DNA of 64,000 bases from Acheta domesticus (GCA_031308135.1 JAHLJT010008756.1:136635775-136699774), one strand, 5' to 3'. Shown: positions 54,253 to 64,000, numbered from the stretch's first letter. Numbers and translations are program-made. Notes: generated from the sequence alone by a model not told the origin.

Positions 54253-54562
54253 CATATTTATTTATTTATTTGGTAAAAAGACAGTAAAAACTTGTGTATG
54301 ACGTGTGGGGAAGAGATTTTCTACGCACATTTTCTTGAGGCTCAGAATTTAAAAAAACAACAAAAGAACGCGAGATTAGCAACATATGAAAAACTAGACA
54401 TTTTCGTTCCCGAGTTATAGAAAAAACAATTTCAACGGTAAATGAAGTGCTGATTTGATTTTATGCATTGCTAACAAAATAGTAACGAACATCAGTTCTA
54501 CTCCTACCACTACAACCAAAAGGAGTGCTCAACGAAACGTGGCGCACAATTAAGCTACATTT
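54253..54562 (+). repeat. Dispersed repeat G, copy 1
   Basis: TTTATTTATTTGG, TATGACGTGTGGGG, GCACATTTTCTTGAGG, GTTCCCGAGTTATAGAAAA, CAATTTCAACGG and CTACAACCAAAAGGAGTGCT then CAACGAAACGTG occur in the same order, inverted, at 62888-63169. No terminal inverted repeat was seen. Confidence 0.78.
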
Positions 54563-55571
54563 ACATAATCCATGAACATTACAAAACATTCCATTACAAT
54601 ACATAATCCATGAACCGTGAAAAAACTAGTATTAGAGATTATGAACATGTTTAGCATAGTTTCAATTCATTATGGGATGTAACTAGACGCCTTCACATTT
54701 CCACACTCAATAAAGGTGTGAACACCTCTGCCTACGAGTAAGAATTTAAGGGAAATGTTGTTCAGAACGATGCACCGCATACACGGCGTACAATAAAATA
54801 TGTTTGCAGATTTAACCACAGATTCACATCGAATGCTGTGAACGTGCTTTGTCACAACCAGGTGTAATTTTGACTCCAGTATGAAACGAAGGTCGCAAAT
54901 GTGCTAATAAATCAGTCTAAAAACACTATAACAATATGAATTTGTCTCAATACAATACATTTGCAATTCGTATGCTTGTAATAACCATATCAATGACTCT
55001 GAGAGTTCATTTGAGTTTCCATGAAGGTGTTTGTAGGACACAGTACTTTCTGGCCACAGTACACTCTGGCGTTTGTCACAACCTGCATTGTCATACTGAG
55101 GAACTTCATACTTTTCTCTCGAAACCGTGGCCATCCACCGCCCGCTCACACGACAAGTGTCTGGAGAGGAGGATCCAAGAAAATACAACACAAACAGTTT
55201 AAAAGGTGGCACTGAAGAAAACGAAGAAGAAAGCTGCCCTTATCGAGTGGTATTATTTCAAATGAAAGAAAAGAACGGAAGTCATCGAGACATTTATTCT
55301 AAGAAAACTGTTACTGCGAAGGACCATAACCACGAAAGCATCATGGAATGAAACAGCCAAAGCGACCCTGACTCGGATGAGAACAAGATGACAAGGATGA
55401 GAACTTGAGGAAACGCGATGTGTAGCGTCGCAGTCGTCAGCAATGCTAAGCACGCGCCAGCTGATCAGCAGCCAACTCTTCTTAAGTAATTAAACTCTTT
55501 CTTAACAACAACAGCAACAATATATCCGTTGCTCTGGCCGAATTCGTTTACTGAACTGCGAAAAGTCACGG
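54563..55571. other. No gene recognised
   Basis: Mixed sequence. The overlapping short frames on both strands show no domain. Confidence 0.4.
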
Positions 55572-55635
55572 AGGTTAAGTGAATCCTACACTCGCAGGTT
55601 GTCTGGATGAGTGACCGTTGTGGAACCCCGGGATC
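55572..55635 (+). pseudogene. 5S-rRNA-like fragment (5S-derived SINE or pseudogene)
   Basis: CGGAGGTTAAGTGAATCC followed 30 bases later by GGATGAGTGACCGTTGTGGA and ACCCCGGGATC parallels the 3' half of eukaryotic 5S rRNA (AAGTTAAGC ... GGATGGGTGACCGCCTGGGA). The 5' half is unrecognisable. It ends exactly where the hairpin MITE begins. Confidence 0.55.
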
Positions 55636-55811
55636 TATACTGCGATTTTCGTAACTTTGCCCCTGACAGGAATCAGCTGTTTCGCTGCCATCCAATCGGG
55701 AGCTTGTATTGTAGACAGTGACGTCACTATGGTGACTTTCAAGCTCCCAATTGGATGAAACCGGCAACAGCTGATTCCTGTCAGGGGCAAAGTTACGAAA
55801 ATCGCAGTATA
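55636..55811. mobile_element. Hairpin MITE, family B (best copy)
   Basis: TATACTGCGATTTTCGTAAC at the left end and its exact complement at the right end. The stem continues through TTGCCCCTGACAGGAATCAG with very few mismatches to a loop near 55722. Outer TA dinucleotides fit a TA target. Copies at 22553-22713 and 60948-61130. No coding capacity. Confidence 0.88.
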
Positions 55812-55934
55812 TTTCATGTTCCCCAACAACTTCTTCTGTTGCTAGACAGGACATACGACTAACAAACGACTATTACGTTACACGTGGAAACGCCCTAGAC
55901 GTCCTTATGTCTCACACAACTATCAATCACCTAC

Positions 55935-56141
55935 GTCTTTGAATCTGACTTTAGTGACTGTTGTCCCGGCTTCTAGTTGAAACTCTCGCTGTTCCTGGAT
56001 GAGAGTTATTTTAGAGTCTTTGCTTAGAGGGCCTTCCTGCTCCAGGGCTGTGCTGTTCAAAATAACTCTTTCCGGAGCTGCGTTCAAAGGAGCAGGCGGA
56101 GTGAAAAATAACTTCCACCTGTCGATTCTACACAAATAAAA
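55935..56141 (-). CDS. Candidate internal exon, 69 codons, phase 0-0, unidentified protein
   Basis: On the minus strand an acceptor GTTCTTTCCCGTCAG is followed by 207 bases that stay open and end at a donor GAC|GTAGGTGA; the in-frame stops lie just beyond the donor. The length is divisible by three, so both borders are phase 0. The peptide is not low-complexity: an aromatic start (YLCRIDRWKLFFTPPAPLN), then APERVILNSTALEQEG and a polar stretch ending TTVTKVRFKD, with alternation suggesting beta strands. I do not recognise the family and can name no function. Neighbours on both sides are mobile elements, so if real, the window lies largely in introns of a minus-strand gene. Confidence 0.45.
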
Positions 56142-56276
56142 CTGACGGGAAAGAACGATACTACACCTCTTCCTACGCGAGGGAAGTGTGCGTCGTACAC
56201 CATGCTTCTTTTTCTTCTTTTCGAACTCTACAGCCCGCTTCAGGCTGTGGACACCTCCAGCGCTTGTCCGAGGTTT

Positions 56277-56362
56277 CTTAGATCAGAGGGATCAGCCGGT
56301 TATTGGGGGGGGGGGGAGCATCGTAGAGTTTTGTTAAATAATAAACATATTTATTATTACAC
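56277..56362. mobile_element. Fragment related to the hAT-like MITE
   Basis: A G run, then GCATCGTAGAGTTTTGTTAA and ATAATAAACAT, matches one end of the MITE at 39817-40060 (GGCATCGTAGAATTTTGTTA). The other end is not found. Confidence 0.6.
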
Positions 56363-57876
56363 GGGGGTTGGGGTATTTTTTTCGGTATTTTTTGTGAGGA
56401 TACGAGTACTGCTGGAAAATATAAAATATACACATGAAAAGGTGGAGTATGAACCAAGTACATGGACATTTAAGACGCCCCAAAATTGTTGCTCTCGTAT
56501 TTATTAAAGTATTTGAAATTATAGTACTGGTTTCATGTTTCAAGGCATTTTAGAATACACGAGTTCACAACATTCCAAAAGCATTACATACCTGTTCCAA
56601 AGGCCCGATTAGGCAGATGCTGGATTACCGTACATGCCACGTCTCCCGCACACTCCCGGTCTCTAATTGTATGTCCACACACTCACAGACCGTTGTTGGA
56701 CACTGGTTGCTACGCATCCTCGCAGAAATCCTCGTGATCATCTCGCGACTGTCCGGTACGGAAGGGCATTATTTCCCAAGAACTTCCACCAATTCCCTGT
56801 GACATTCTCGAGCATTTCTCCCATGGAAACGGCAGTCTTGAAGAACGAAAGCTGCTCGAAACACGTTACATTCATCTCGCACAGCGGTAGTTGGAGAACT
56901 GATTTCACGTTGCTTTCTGTATTAACAGTGGAAATGAATACATTTGCTCAGACAGAATAATTAAGCGAGAAATATAAAAGCACACAATTTACACAATTCG
57001 ACTGCTTTTTTTATTTATCGCTTATTTTTCTGTCTGAGCAAATATACTCATTTCTTGTGTAAATAATAAACAATTTTACATGTTTCTGGAGTGTTTCTAT
57101 GCTTCAATAATGCACATTTTTGCCTAGAAATCATTTTTTCAAACCAACTTTTGAGTGCTCATTGCGGCCCAACCATTCGGAATATCCACGTAGTTTATGT
57201 GACAAAATATGCTTAGAATTGTCTTAAGAGCTTATTTTGGAAGTTTCGACATTTCCTCCCCGGACACCCTGTATTTTCTAATCATTTATTTGTAGCGTGA
57301 ACCAGTGGCTTAGCAAAGAGGAAGTCCATTCTCAGATGTGAATGATTCATTTTGAAAATTTTAGCTTTAACAAATTTTCTATGTTAACGAAAGTCAATCA
57401 ATATATCACTTGTTTACTCTGTCTATATTAACTACAGGTCAAGAAAAAAATATTCTTTTTGTATTGAACACAAATGAAAAAATTCTTTATAAAAAACATC
57501 AAGTCGCGTGTACATTATACCTGCAGCTCTTTCCCCCCAGAAAAATCCTGCATCTCCCTCTGATGTAAATCGGTGCATAAATAAATCAACAAAGGAAACA
57601 ACTTGCATACGTAAAATGTGTTCATTTTTAATGAGTAAATATTGTTATTGTGTATTTGTATCATCGGATTCTGGGAAGGGAATTGCTGAATCTCCACTTC
57701 CGCCCCTGTCGCGTCGGTGCACCACTGAAAATGGGCAAATCGTTAGTATAATCGCAAGGTGCTAAGTATTAGTATAAGTAGTTTTTTTACTTATCACTAA
57801 CAAAAGTTTTCAACGAAAATCTTACCTGCGTTATTTCTATAAGCGAACCTTGCTACATTCGAGCAAAATATTTAAA
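56363..57876. other. No gene recognised
   Basis: AT-rich sequence. A TTCTGGGAAGGG...CCGCCCCTG pair around 57668-57710 hints at another decayed hAT-like end. Confidence 0.4.
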
Positions 57877-58049
57877 TACAGTAAATCTTCGTTCACACGA
57901 ATTTCGCCGTAACACCAACAAGACTTCCGTCCCCGGCAAGGGATTACACAAATGCGGACATTTATAAGATTCGGAGAATACGATTTTTTATAACACGAAC
58001 TCCGGATATTTCGGTCCCTTGGAATTCGTGTTAATGAGGGTTTACTGTA
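57877..58049. mobile_element. Pogo/Tigger-type MITE
   Basis: Left end TACAGTAAATCTTCGTTCAC then ACGAAT; right end, reverse-complemented, TACAGTAAACCCTCATTAAC then ACGAAT. TA at the outer edges and CAGTAAACC-type ends are characteristic of pogo-group elements. 173 bases, no coding. Confidence 0.8.
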
Positions 58050-58665
58050 TAATATTTGACGGACTGACAGACAGACGTTTTGTGGAAAACCATTTTTTCC
58101 GTGTCAAGACCCTCACAAATCATGACAGGATGAGCTTATAAGAATTGAAGACATCGCATGTGAAGTCAAGAGCGATGTCTTAGTCACCAGTACTCCTTTG
58201 GGGCTCATCTCCCTTCATTTAGGAGAAAACACCACGTCAAAGTGCTTGATATGTGGCCGGCGATGAAGTAATTGACAGGAGAAAGGCCAGGCCGGACTTC
58301 GCTTATCAGCGTCAAACGTTCCGTACGACTTGTAGTAGGAGAACAAAGTCGCCCATCCGTTTTTAAAGCCCTGTCTCGGCTTTCTTTGTTCTTTCTCTTA
58401 AAGAGGAGAAATCCATTTCCGTGGTGACATTGAGGTTGGGAAGAAGGCGTCGGGGCGTGGCGGTTCGTGACGACATCTAGGGGAAGGCGCTGGAAATAGG
58501 AAGGGGGGTAAAGAAGGATGGCACAATTTATGTTGCGAGGAGGAGAGCGAGTAGTAGTCCTCCCAGTCAGATGCTCTCGGGAATTAATATCGCTGCACCT
58601 GCTCTGAGGGAGAGAATCTTGAAATCTCACAGGGTGGCGTTTGTGTAGTTAATTGCCATGCGGTA
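58050..58665. other. No gene recognised
   Basis: A 141-codon frame on the minus strand (58205-58630) has no domain character and no splice context. A GACAGACAGACGTTTTG piece at 58068 recalls repeat D. Confidence 0.4.
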
Positions 58666-58669
58666 GCAC

Positions 58670-58950
58670 ACGAGAAATGAAAGATTATTACTTATTCCCT
58701 TTGACTTACTCGTACTGCTACGTGGTATAAGGGAAGTTACGTGATGCTACAGAGAAAAGTGCTGTCTCTAGACAGAAAAAAAACTTGTTTTATGGGTTCT
58801 GTCATTAAAAGTGGATTTTTCTTTCTCATCTATGTAGTTATTATAATAACTTTCTCGAATACGTAGTCACAGAATGTACATTTTGTGGGGTTTTGTTCAC
58901 AAAATATTGTATTTGTCAAAACGTCTGTCTGTCCAAATATTGTTTTTAAA
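58670..58950 (+). repeat. Dispersed repeat D
   Basis: GGGAAGTTACGTGATGCTAC, CTTGTTTTATGGGTTCTGTC and AAAACGTCTGTCTGTCC in the family order. Confidence 0.5.
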
Positions 58951-58984
58951 TATGTTGCTGGAATTGGCGCATGCGGGCGGGGCG

Positions 58985-59590
58985 GAACGCACCGGGTGGG
59001 GTGAGACGAGGACGCGTGGCGGGGCGGAGGCGTGGCGGGGAGGAGGCGTGGCGGGGCGGAGGCGTGGCGGGGCGGAGGCGTGGCGGGGCGGAGGCGTGGC
59101 GGGGCGGAGGCGGGGCGGAGGCGTGGCGGGGCGGAGGCGTGGCGGGGCGGAGGCGTGGCGGGGCGGAGGCGTGGCGGGGCGGAGGGTGGCGGGGCGGAGG
59201 CGTGGCGGGGCGGGGGGCGGGGCGGAGGCGGGGCGGGGCGGAGGCGTGGCGGAGAGGTTGGCGGGAAGAGGGCGGGGGGCAGGCGGGGTGCAGATGGGGG
59301 GCAGTGGCGGGCCGGACGCGGAGAGGAGGCGGGTCGGTGTCGGAGGCAGGGAGGAGGCGGAGCCCAGGTGTGGCGGGGCGGAGGCGGGGTGGAGATGAGG
59401 CCGTGGCAGGGCTGTGGCGATGGCGGGGCAGGTGGCGGGGCGGAAGCGGAGAGGAGGTGAGGCGGGGGCGGGGACGGAGCGGGAGGCGTGGCCGAGGGGG
59501 TGCCCGAGGCGGGGTGGCCAGGTGTGGCGGAATGGAGGCGGGGTGGAGACGGGGAGGAGGCGGGGCGGAGGCGGAGGGCTGGCTGTCGCC
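58985..59590. repeat. G-rich minisatellite, 15-bp unit GGCGGAGGCGTGGCG-like
   Basis: Nearly perfect GGCGTGGCGGGGCGGA units up to about 59260, then increasingly degenerate variants. It produces frames of more than 300 codons on both strands, which are artefacts. The G-rich strand carries closely spaced GGGG and GG runs that could form G-quadruplexes. Confidence 0.95.
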
Positions 59591-59901
59591 GGCCTGGCTC
59601 GCGCTGCGCGCGCTTGACCACCGCCCGAGGCCCTCTACGCGCGCGCCGCACAACAGCCAGTGGGGGAGGGGGACGGGGGCAGGACATAAAAATAACGCCG
59701 CGCGGCGCGCTGCCAAGGGCTCGACCGAGGGCAGGTGCGGACGGGGCGGGGAGGGGCGGGGCGGGGCGGGGGGGCGGGGGAGGGGACTTGTAGTACGCGC
59801 CGCTTCCTCTCTTCGAGGAGGGGAGGGGACGGAAAGGCCTCGGGGCCGCATCGCACACAGGCGGTTCGCGACACTGCGTGCGGCTCTGGGGCCGCAGGAG
59901 G
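59591..59901. other. CpG-rich flank of the minisatellite
   Basis: GC-rich sequence with further GGGGCGGGG runs (59745-59780). A CpG-island role is possible but not shown by any adjacent exon. Confidence 0.4.
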
Positions 59902-60115
59902 ATGGTCCGATCAAAATAAGTTGCTGATTGACTGTCGTGCTCCTGAAGCTGTTACTTCATACAGTATGAGTATATGATTTGGTTACTGTTATGAGTATTT
60001 ATTTCAATTGTTTATTTTCGTGTTCCGGGAACATATGCTCAGTGCGACGCAACCTGTTCACGTCGCTGCTCTCCAATCCCAACTGTCAATCACCAACTTC
60101 TTTTAATCGGACCAT
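59902..60115. mobile_element. Fold-back MITE, family F, complete copy
   Basis: Left end ATGGTCCGATCAAAATAAGT then TGCTGATTGAC; right end, reverse-complemented, ATGGTCCGATTAAAAGAAGT then TGGTGATTGAC: about 34-bp terminal inverted repeats. The truncated relative is at 47449-47643. Confidence 0.8.
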
Positions 60116-60119
60116 AGGG

Positions 60120-60260
60120 ATGGGAAAAAAGTGGATGTTTTTTAAACATCTATATATTCGAGGAGAAACATCTATATTACAACATCGATGTTTTGCTTCT
60201 GTTGTTTTCTTCAGATCGGTGTATTTGCTCAGAAAAAAACATGTTTCCTAAAAAATTTCT
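60120..60260. repeat. AT-rich CATCGATGTT repeat
   Basis: AACATCGATGTTTTGCTTCT, TTTTCTTCAGATCGGTGTAT and TTGCTCAGAAAAAAACATG as in 12120-12230. It follows MITE family F directly. Confidence 0.55.
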
Positions 60261-60639
60261 CATTGTTAGACATCGCATGTTAAGACACTAAAAGCTTAGG
60301 CGCCTGAAAAGGCACTAAAATGTTGTTAAATAGACGCCAAAAAAGGCAATGAAAACTTAAAAACTTAGGAAAAAAGCACTAATTTTATTTCACTGCACTC
60401 GCACTTAAAATGACCTGCTTTCGCATTTGACCTCAGTGACTACACTTAGAGGCACTGTTGAGGTACTTTCGCGTGGAGCACAACCAACTGCGGGCAGAAT
60501 GAAGACCCATCGCCCCGCCTTCATGTAAAGTACCCCCCAAAATTAAAATATCGGTTTCAAAATCAAGGGGCCGCGAGATCATTCAGATTGATCGAGGAAT
60601 ATCAGTTTTGGAAATAATCGGCGAAACGGTTTAGTCACT

Positions 60640-60900
60640 AGCGTTGTTCACAGACGGACAGACGTTTTGTTTACAATTGGTTTTTTGGTATCAAGGACCC
60701 ACAAAACGGGTGCTGGCCGCACCACGTGCTAAGAGATTTGTTTTTTCCTCTTAGTTTAGCACTGGATTTATCAACTTTTCGTTACCAGGGCCCTGTAATA
60801 AGTTTTTCTGCCGAAAATGCCGCCGTTTTTTCGCGCAGCATTACTTAACTTTCCCTATACGTACGTATACTATAATTTACGTACATATAATATACGGGAA
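60640..60900 (-). repeat. Dispersed repeat D, inverted copy
   Basis: Reading plus: ACGGACAGACGTTTTG, ATCAAGGACCCACAAAACGG, GGGCCCTGTAATAAGTTTTT and GCATTACTTAACTTTCCC, the reverse complement of the order at 46495-46775. Confidence 0.55.
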
Positions 60901-60947
60901 AGTAAAAAGGTGTTAAAAATTGAAAATGGCTCTATCCAACGTTATCA

Positions 60948-61130
60948 ATACTGCGATTTCCCAAGTTTGCCCCTGACACGAAACAGCGGTTTCGTTGCCA
61001 TCCATCCAATCGGGGAGCTTAAATGTCTCTAGCAGTGACGTCACTATGTTGACGTTCAAGCTTCCGAGTGGATGAAACCGTCAGCAGCTGAGTTCTGTCA
61101 GGGGCAAATTTGAATAAATCGCAGTGTATA
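60948..61130. mobile_element. Hairpin MITE, family B
   Basis: ATACTGCGATTTCCCAAGTT...GCCCCTGACACG at the left and GTCAGGGGCAAATTTGAATA...ATCGCAGTGTAT at the right. The loop region contains GCAGTGACGTCACTATGTTG as in the other copies. Confidence 0.83.
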
Positions 61131-61369
61131 TCATGAATTTACATTTATGTATTTTAAAAAAATTTTCATCCATTTTCGAATATATGCGTATCAAACTTTA
61201 TATTGCTTTTTTATTACAATAAAATTCCGTTCCATTGTATACATTTTTTTCTTAAAATTCTGCATTTCGTGTTAGTTTGATAATAAAATGAATGGAAGAT
61301 TATTGTCTGTCGGTAGAAAAAGGTACTAGGCAGCAACCTCCGTATGTCTGGGAAGCGAAGTTCGTGTTT

Positions 61370-61830
61370 GTTCTCTCTCTCCCTCTTCTGTCTCTTCTCC
61401 TCCTCTTCTCTATCTCCCTCTTCTCTCTCTCCCTCTTCTCTTCCTCCCTCCCTCTTCTCTCTCTCCTTCCCTCTTCTTCTCTCCTTCCCTCTTCTTCTCT
61501 CTCCTCTTGCCTTTTCTCTCCTCCTTCGTTCTCTCTTCCCCTCTTCGTCTCTCTCTCCTTCCCTCTTCTCTCTCTCTCCTTCCCTCTTCTCTCTCTCTCC
61601 TTCCCTCTTCTCTCTCGTCCATCCCTCTCTCTCCCTCCCTCTTCCCTCTCTCTCCCTCTCTCTCCTCCCCTACTCTTCCCTCGCGTCTTCCCTCTCTCTC
61701 CCTCCTCTTCCCTCTCTCCGCTCCCTCCCTCTTCCCTCTCTCTCCCTCCCTCCTCTCTCTCTCTCGTCTCCTCTTCTCTCTCTTCTTTCTCTCTCCTGTT
61801 CTTTCTCTCTTCCACTCTCCCCCCATACTA
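61370..61830. repeat. CT-rich low-complexity array
   Basis: Imperfect CTCTCCCTCTTCTCT-type tandem units. It gives long Ser/Leu/Pro frames on plus and Arg/Glu/Gly frames on minus, all artefacts. The pure polypurine-polypyrimidine strand asymmetry could favour triplex (H-DNA) structures. Confidence 0.95.
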
Positions 61831-61875
61831 ACACACGCTCACTGACACTCGCACCAAAATAACCTGCCATGCCTT

Positions 61876-62334
61876 GTGCCCCAACCGTTTCAGAAGGTAA
61901 GCTCGGAGCGCTCCCCGCGGGCGGAACTGAAGAGGCTGTCGAAAGAGGCGGCGGCGGCGGCGGAGGTCCTTGGCCGCGCTGCGCGTCACTTTCTCCGCGC
62001 GATGTCGATGACTGTGACAGTGGCAGTGCGGCGGCCGGTTACGTTTGAAAGCGATCGCGGGCGGACGCACCAGATCGCCCCCCCCCCCGTGGCGTGCGCA
62101 GGCGCAGAGCGCGAAAGCGACCGCTCGCCCGCTCGCCCGCGGGCGACTGCGCCTGCGACTGCGCCGGCGTCGCTCAAGGGCGAGAGCGCGACCTCGAAAC
62201 GGCTCCCGAGCACCGCCCGCTCAGACCGCTCTTACGCGGCGAAATTGGATCCCGCCGGATTTGCCAATGACCTTGGTACCCACGCCCGAGGAATAGAGAG
62301 ATTGCCACAAGAAGTGGTGATGCGACATCGGTAA
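61876..62334 (+). other. CpG-rich 152-codon open frame
   Basis: An ATG-started frame of 152 codons over CpG-rich, non-tandem sequence. Its first 60 codons are more protein-like than the rest (ELKRLSKEAAAAAEVLGRAA, a likely helix); the remainder is Arg/Ala/Pro-rich. The frame starts next to an acceptor-like CCAACCGTTTCAG and a donor-like AAGGTAAGC (61881-61901). No family recognised; composition may be the whole explanation. Confidence 0.2.
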
Positions 62335-62640
62335 CAGAACATCGATGTTAAAAATACTATCGACTAAAATCCATCGACATTTTTCAACATCAATGCTTTT
62401 ACACTGGGGAAGGGACAGCTCCTATGCTCACAGCGTATTGTTGACCACATCTCAATGTGCGAAATAAATAAGAAGAAACGGGAAGTGAAAAGGCATGTTT
62501 AAAACATCAATGTTTCTACAAAAACAACGATGTTTTGAAAACATGGACATCTATTTATCCCTAGCTCAGACCGCTCTTTCGCAGCGAAATTGGAGCCGAC
62601 TGATTTGCTCGAGGCGTAGAGAGATTACCATAAGGAGGGA
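62218..62640 (+). repeat. Two related blocks, TCAGACCGCTCTT...AGAGAGATT
   Basis: GCTCAGACCGCTCTTACGCG...GCGAAATTGGATCC...GAATAGAGAGATTGCC (62219-62305) recurs as GCTCAGACCGCTCTTTCGCA...GCGAAATTGGAGCC...CGTAGAGAGATTACC (62563-62630). The second block is shorter. An AT-rich CATCGATGTT repeat lies between them. Confidence 0.65.
62335..62560. repeat. AT-rich CATCGATGTT repeat
   Basis: GAACATCGATGTTAAAAATA, ATCCATCGACATTTTTCAAC, AAACATCAATGTTTCTAC and ACAACGATGTTTTGAAAAC, a looser copy with several ATCGATGTT-like motifs in both orientations. Confidence 0.5.
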
Positions 62641-62887
62641 GCGGTTTGACAGCTTCTGCTCGGCCACAGCTGGCAGCGTAATTGCAGGTGATATCCATGC
62701 TCTCACTTTGTCAGTGCGTTTGTTTGCAGTTGGCTCATTTGAATATGGCTTCGTCGCTATTAGTTGCAATGTCATCGCCCTGCATGACATTCATTTATTT
62801 CCCTACCTGTCAAATCTCGATCAGGTTTTGTCCAGTTTCCCTGATCCATTGAGCAAATGCTGAGATGGCCTCTTGTTTTGCTTCTGG

Positions 62888-63169
62888 ACGTAAATGTAGC
62901 TTCACTGTGCGCACGTTTTGTTGAGCACTCCTTTTGGTTGTAGTTCATTTAGCCGTTGAAATTGATTTTCTATAACTCGGGAACATACATTTTTCAAGTA
63001 TTTTTATTTTTCTAAAATAATTATTTTGTAAATTAATTTTTTCGTTTTCTATTTTCGTTTTTTTTTATTTATTTTTTTATTCTGGCCCTCAAGAAAATGT
63101 GCGCAGGTAAATCTCTTTCCCCACACGTCATATACAGTTTTTTTTGACAAATAAATAAATAAATAAAGA
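62888..63169 (-). repeat. Dispersed repeat G, copy 2
   Basis: Inverted relative of 54253-54562 with the same block order; A/T homopolymers have expanded in the middle. Confidence 0.78.
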
Positions 63170-63191
63170 GTGGTCCCTTCAACTCCTCTCG

Positions 63192-63257
63192 ATACTGCGA
63201 TTTTTGGAAGCTTTGCCTCTCAAGGCCCGTCCTCACGATGGAATATGTCACGGTTCA
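63192..63257 (+). mobile_element. Half of a family A hairpin MITE
   Basis: ATACTGCGATTTTTGGAAGC, TTGCCTCTCAAGGCCCGTCC and TCACGATGGAATATGTCACG match one arm of family A; the second arm is absent. Confidence 0.75.
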
Positions 63258-63471
63258 TAATCCTAGGCGTAACAAGCCTTGTCTTAACAAGGAAAACAGC
63301 CAAAAAGTTGGTCCCCATAATTACACACATTAATCTCTCTCCAGGTTAGAATACAACTGATCTTCGGAAGAGAACGTCTAGCGTGGTCAGTAATGGCCTA
63401 GTACGTTAATAATAATAATCATAATAATAATGTAATATAATATAATAATAGTAATGTAATAATAGTAATAA

Positions 63472-63506
<35 letters not shown>

Positions 63507-64000
63507 CAACAAGAACCAATATACACATAATGATAATGGAATTCCTAAATACAAATTGAATGAGACTATTTTTACGTACGCTGTATTGCTTTTCAACACC
63601 GGCGACTCAACTACATCAATTGTGTTACGTTTCATTGGGATATTCAGGTTAACTTATTTTGTGACTTAACGTAAAAATCATTCTGCCACAGTACATAGAA
63701 GCACCAACGATTTTGGAGTGTTTTCCTTACAACTAAGTAATAAAACGATCCTTGATGCTGAGGTCAGGTGTCTTGAGATATGATCTACGCAATCGAATGG
63801 TGTTCCAATTGGATCTCAGCATACGGCAAACAGCAACTCGTGCCAAACTTCCTTTTACGATTACATAAGCATCTCAAAATACTAAGAGCGTAGCAGGAAG
63901 TTTTAAAGAGCTTTTATGTCTGTAAACTTCTTAAGTAAACTCTGCGTGCGTTGAATGTCTTCTCGATTCAGCCGTTCACCAAACATGTTTGCATTACTCG
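63258..64000. other. No gene recognised; (AAT)n at 63405-63510
   Basis: An imperfect AAT/ATA array, followed by mixed sequence to the window end without supported features. Confidence 0.5.

Noticed and set aside
55560..55635. A functional 5S rRNA gene
   Set aside because: Only the 3' half resembles 5S rRNA and it is interrupted by a hairpin MITE.
58205..58630. 141-codon minus-strand frame
   Set aside because: No recognisable motif, no splice context, and no biased composition supporting translation.
58830..59927. Frames of 318-342 codons on both strands
   Set aside because: Translation of the G-rich minisatellite; the repetitive Pro/Arg and Gly/Arg content is compositional.
61292..61862. 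Ser/Leu-rich and Arg/Glu-rich frames
   Set aside because: Translation of the CT-rich array on either strand.

Overview
The window looks like gene-poor, transposon-rich DNA from a large metazoan genome, most likely an arthropod and probably an insect. That is inferred from repeat content only: tRNA-derived SINEs with A and B boxes, a non-LTR retrotransposon 3' end with a (TAA)n tail, Tc1/mariner, pogo and hAT-like elements with TA or 8-bp target duplications, fold-back MITEs and CpG-rich minisatellites. I recognise no complete host gene. The best protein-coding candidate is one internal exon of 69 codons (minus strand, 55935-56141); three weaker open stretches are also listed. Most long open frames are by-products of GC-rich or CT-rich tandem arrays.

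Layout. Positions 1-7180 reappear inverted at about 35427-42984, so the left 43 kb is an inverted repeat with arms of at least 7.2 kb around a spacer of about 28 kb. The inner end of the left arm falls exactly at a gap of exactly 1000 N (7181-8180). Many differences between the arms are single-base indels, so a misplaced haplotig must be excluded before any biology is inferred. Each arm carries a LINE 3' end, a Leu/Ser-tRNA-like SINE, a 500-bp SINE (here 'SINE-A'), two hairpin MITEs and a hAT-like MITE with a perfect 8-bp target duplication. A diverged third copy of one arm segment lies at 23205-23889.

The spacer (8181-35426) holds several SINE-A copies; a TA-flanked transposon (9742-10319); a 480-bp fold-back built around tRNA-like arms (11485-11966) with two related tRNA-like modules (12010-12105, 17827-17907); a CpG-rich 12-mer array (15836-16580); a hAT-like element (21880-22310); a pogo/Tigger-like relic (25303-26215); an internally deleted mariner-like element with long terminal inverted repeats (27058-28415); and a nested block in which a hairpin element and a hAT-like element sit inside one SINE-A copy (31445-32505).

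The right part (42985-64000) holds a perfect 21-bp-arm palindrome (43505-43547), a hammerhead-ribozyme-like motif (44453-44494), further SINE-A copies next to a GC-rich array (49342-50890), a LINE tail, a 5S-rRNA-like fragment abutting a perfect hairpin MITE (55572-55811), the exon candidate, a pogo-type MITE, a large G-rich minisatellite (58985-59590), a CT-rich array and a CpG-rich open frame (61876-62334). Nothing forms an operon or pathway; the elements are related by nesting and by shared termini. Repeat boundaries and similarity statements were judged by eye.
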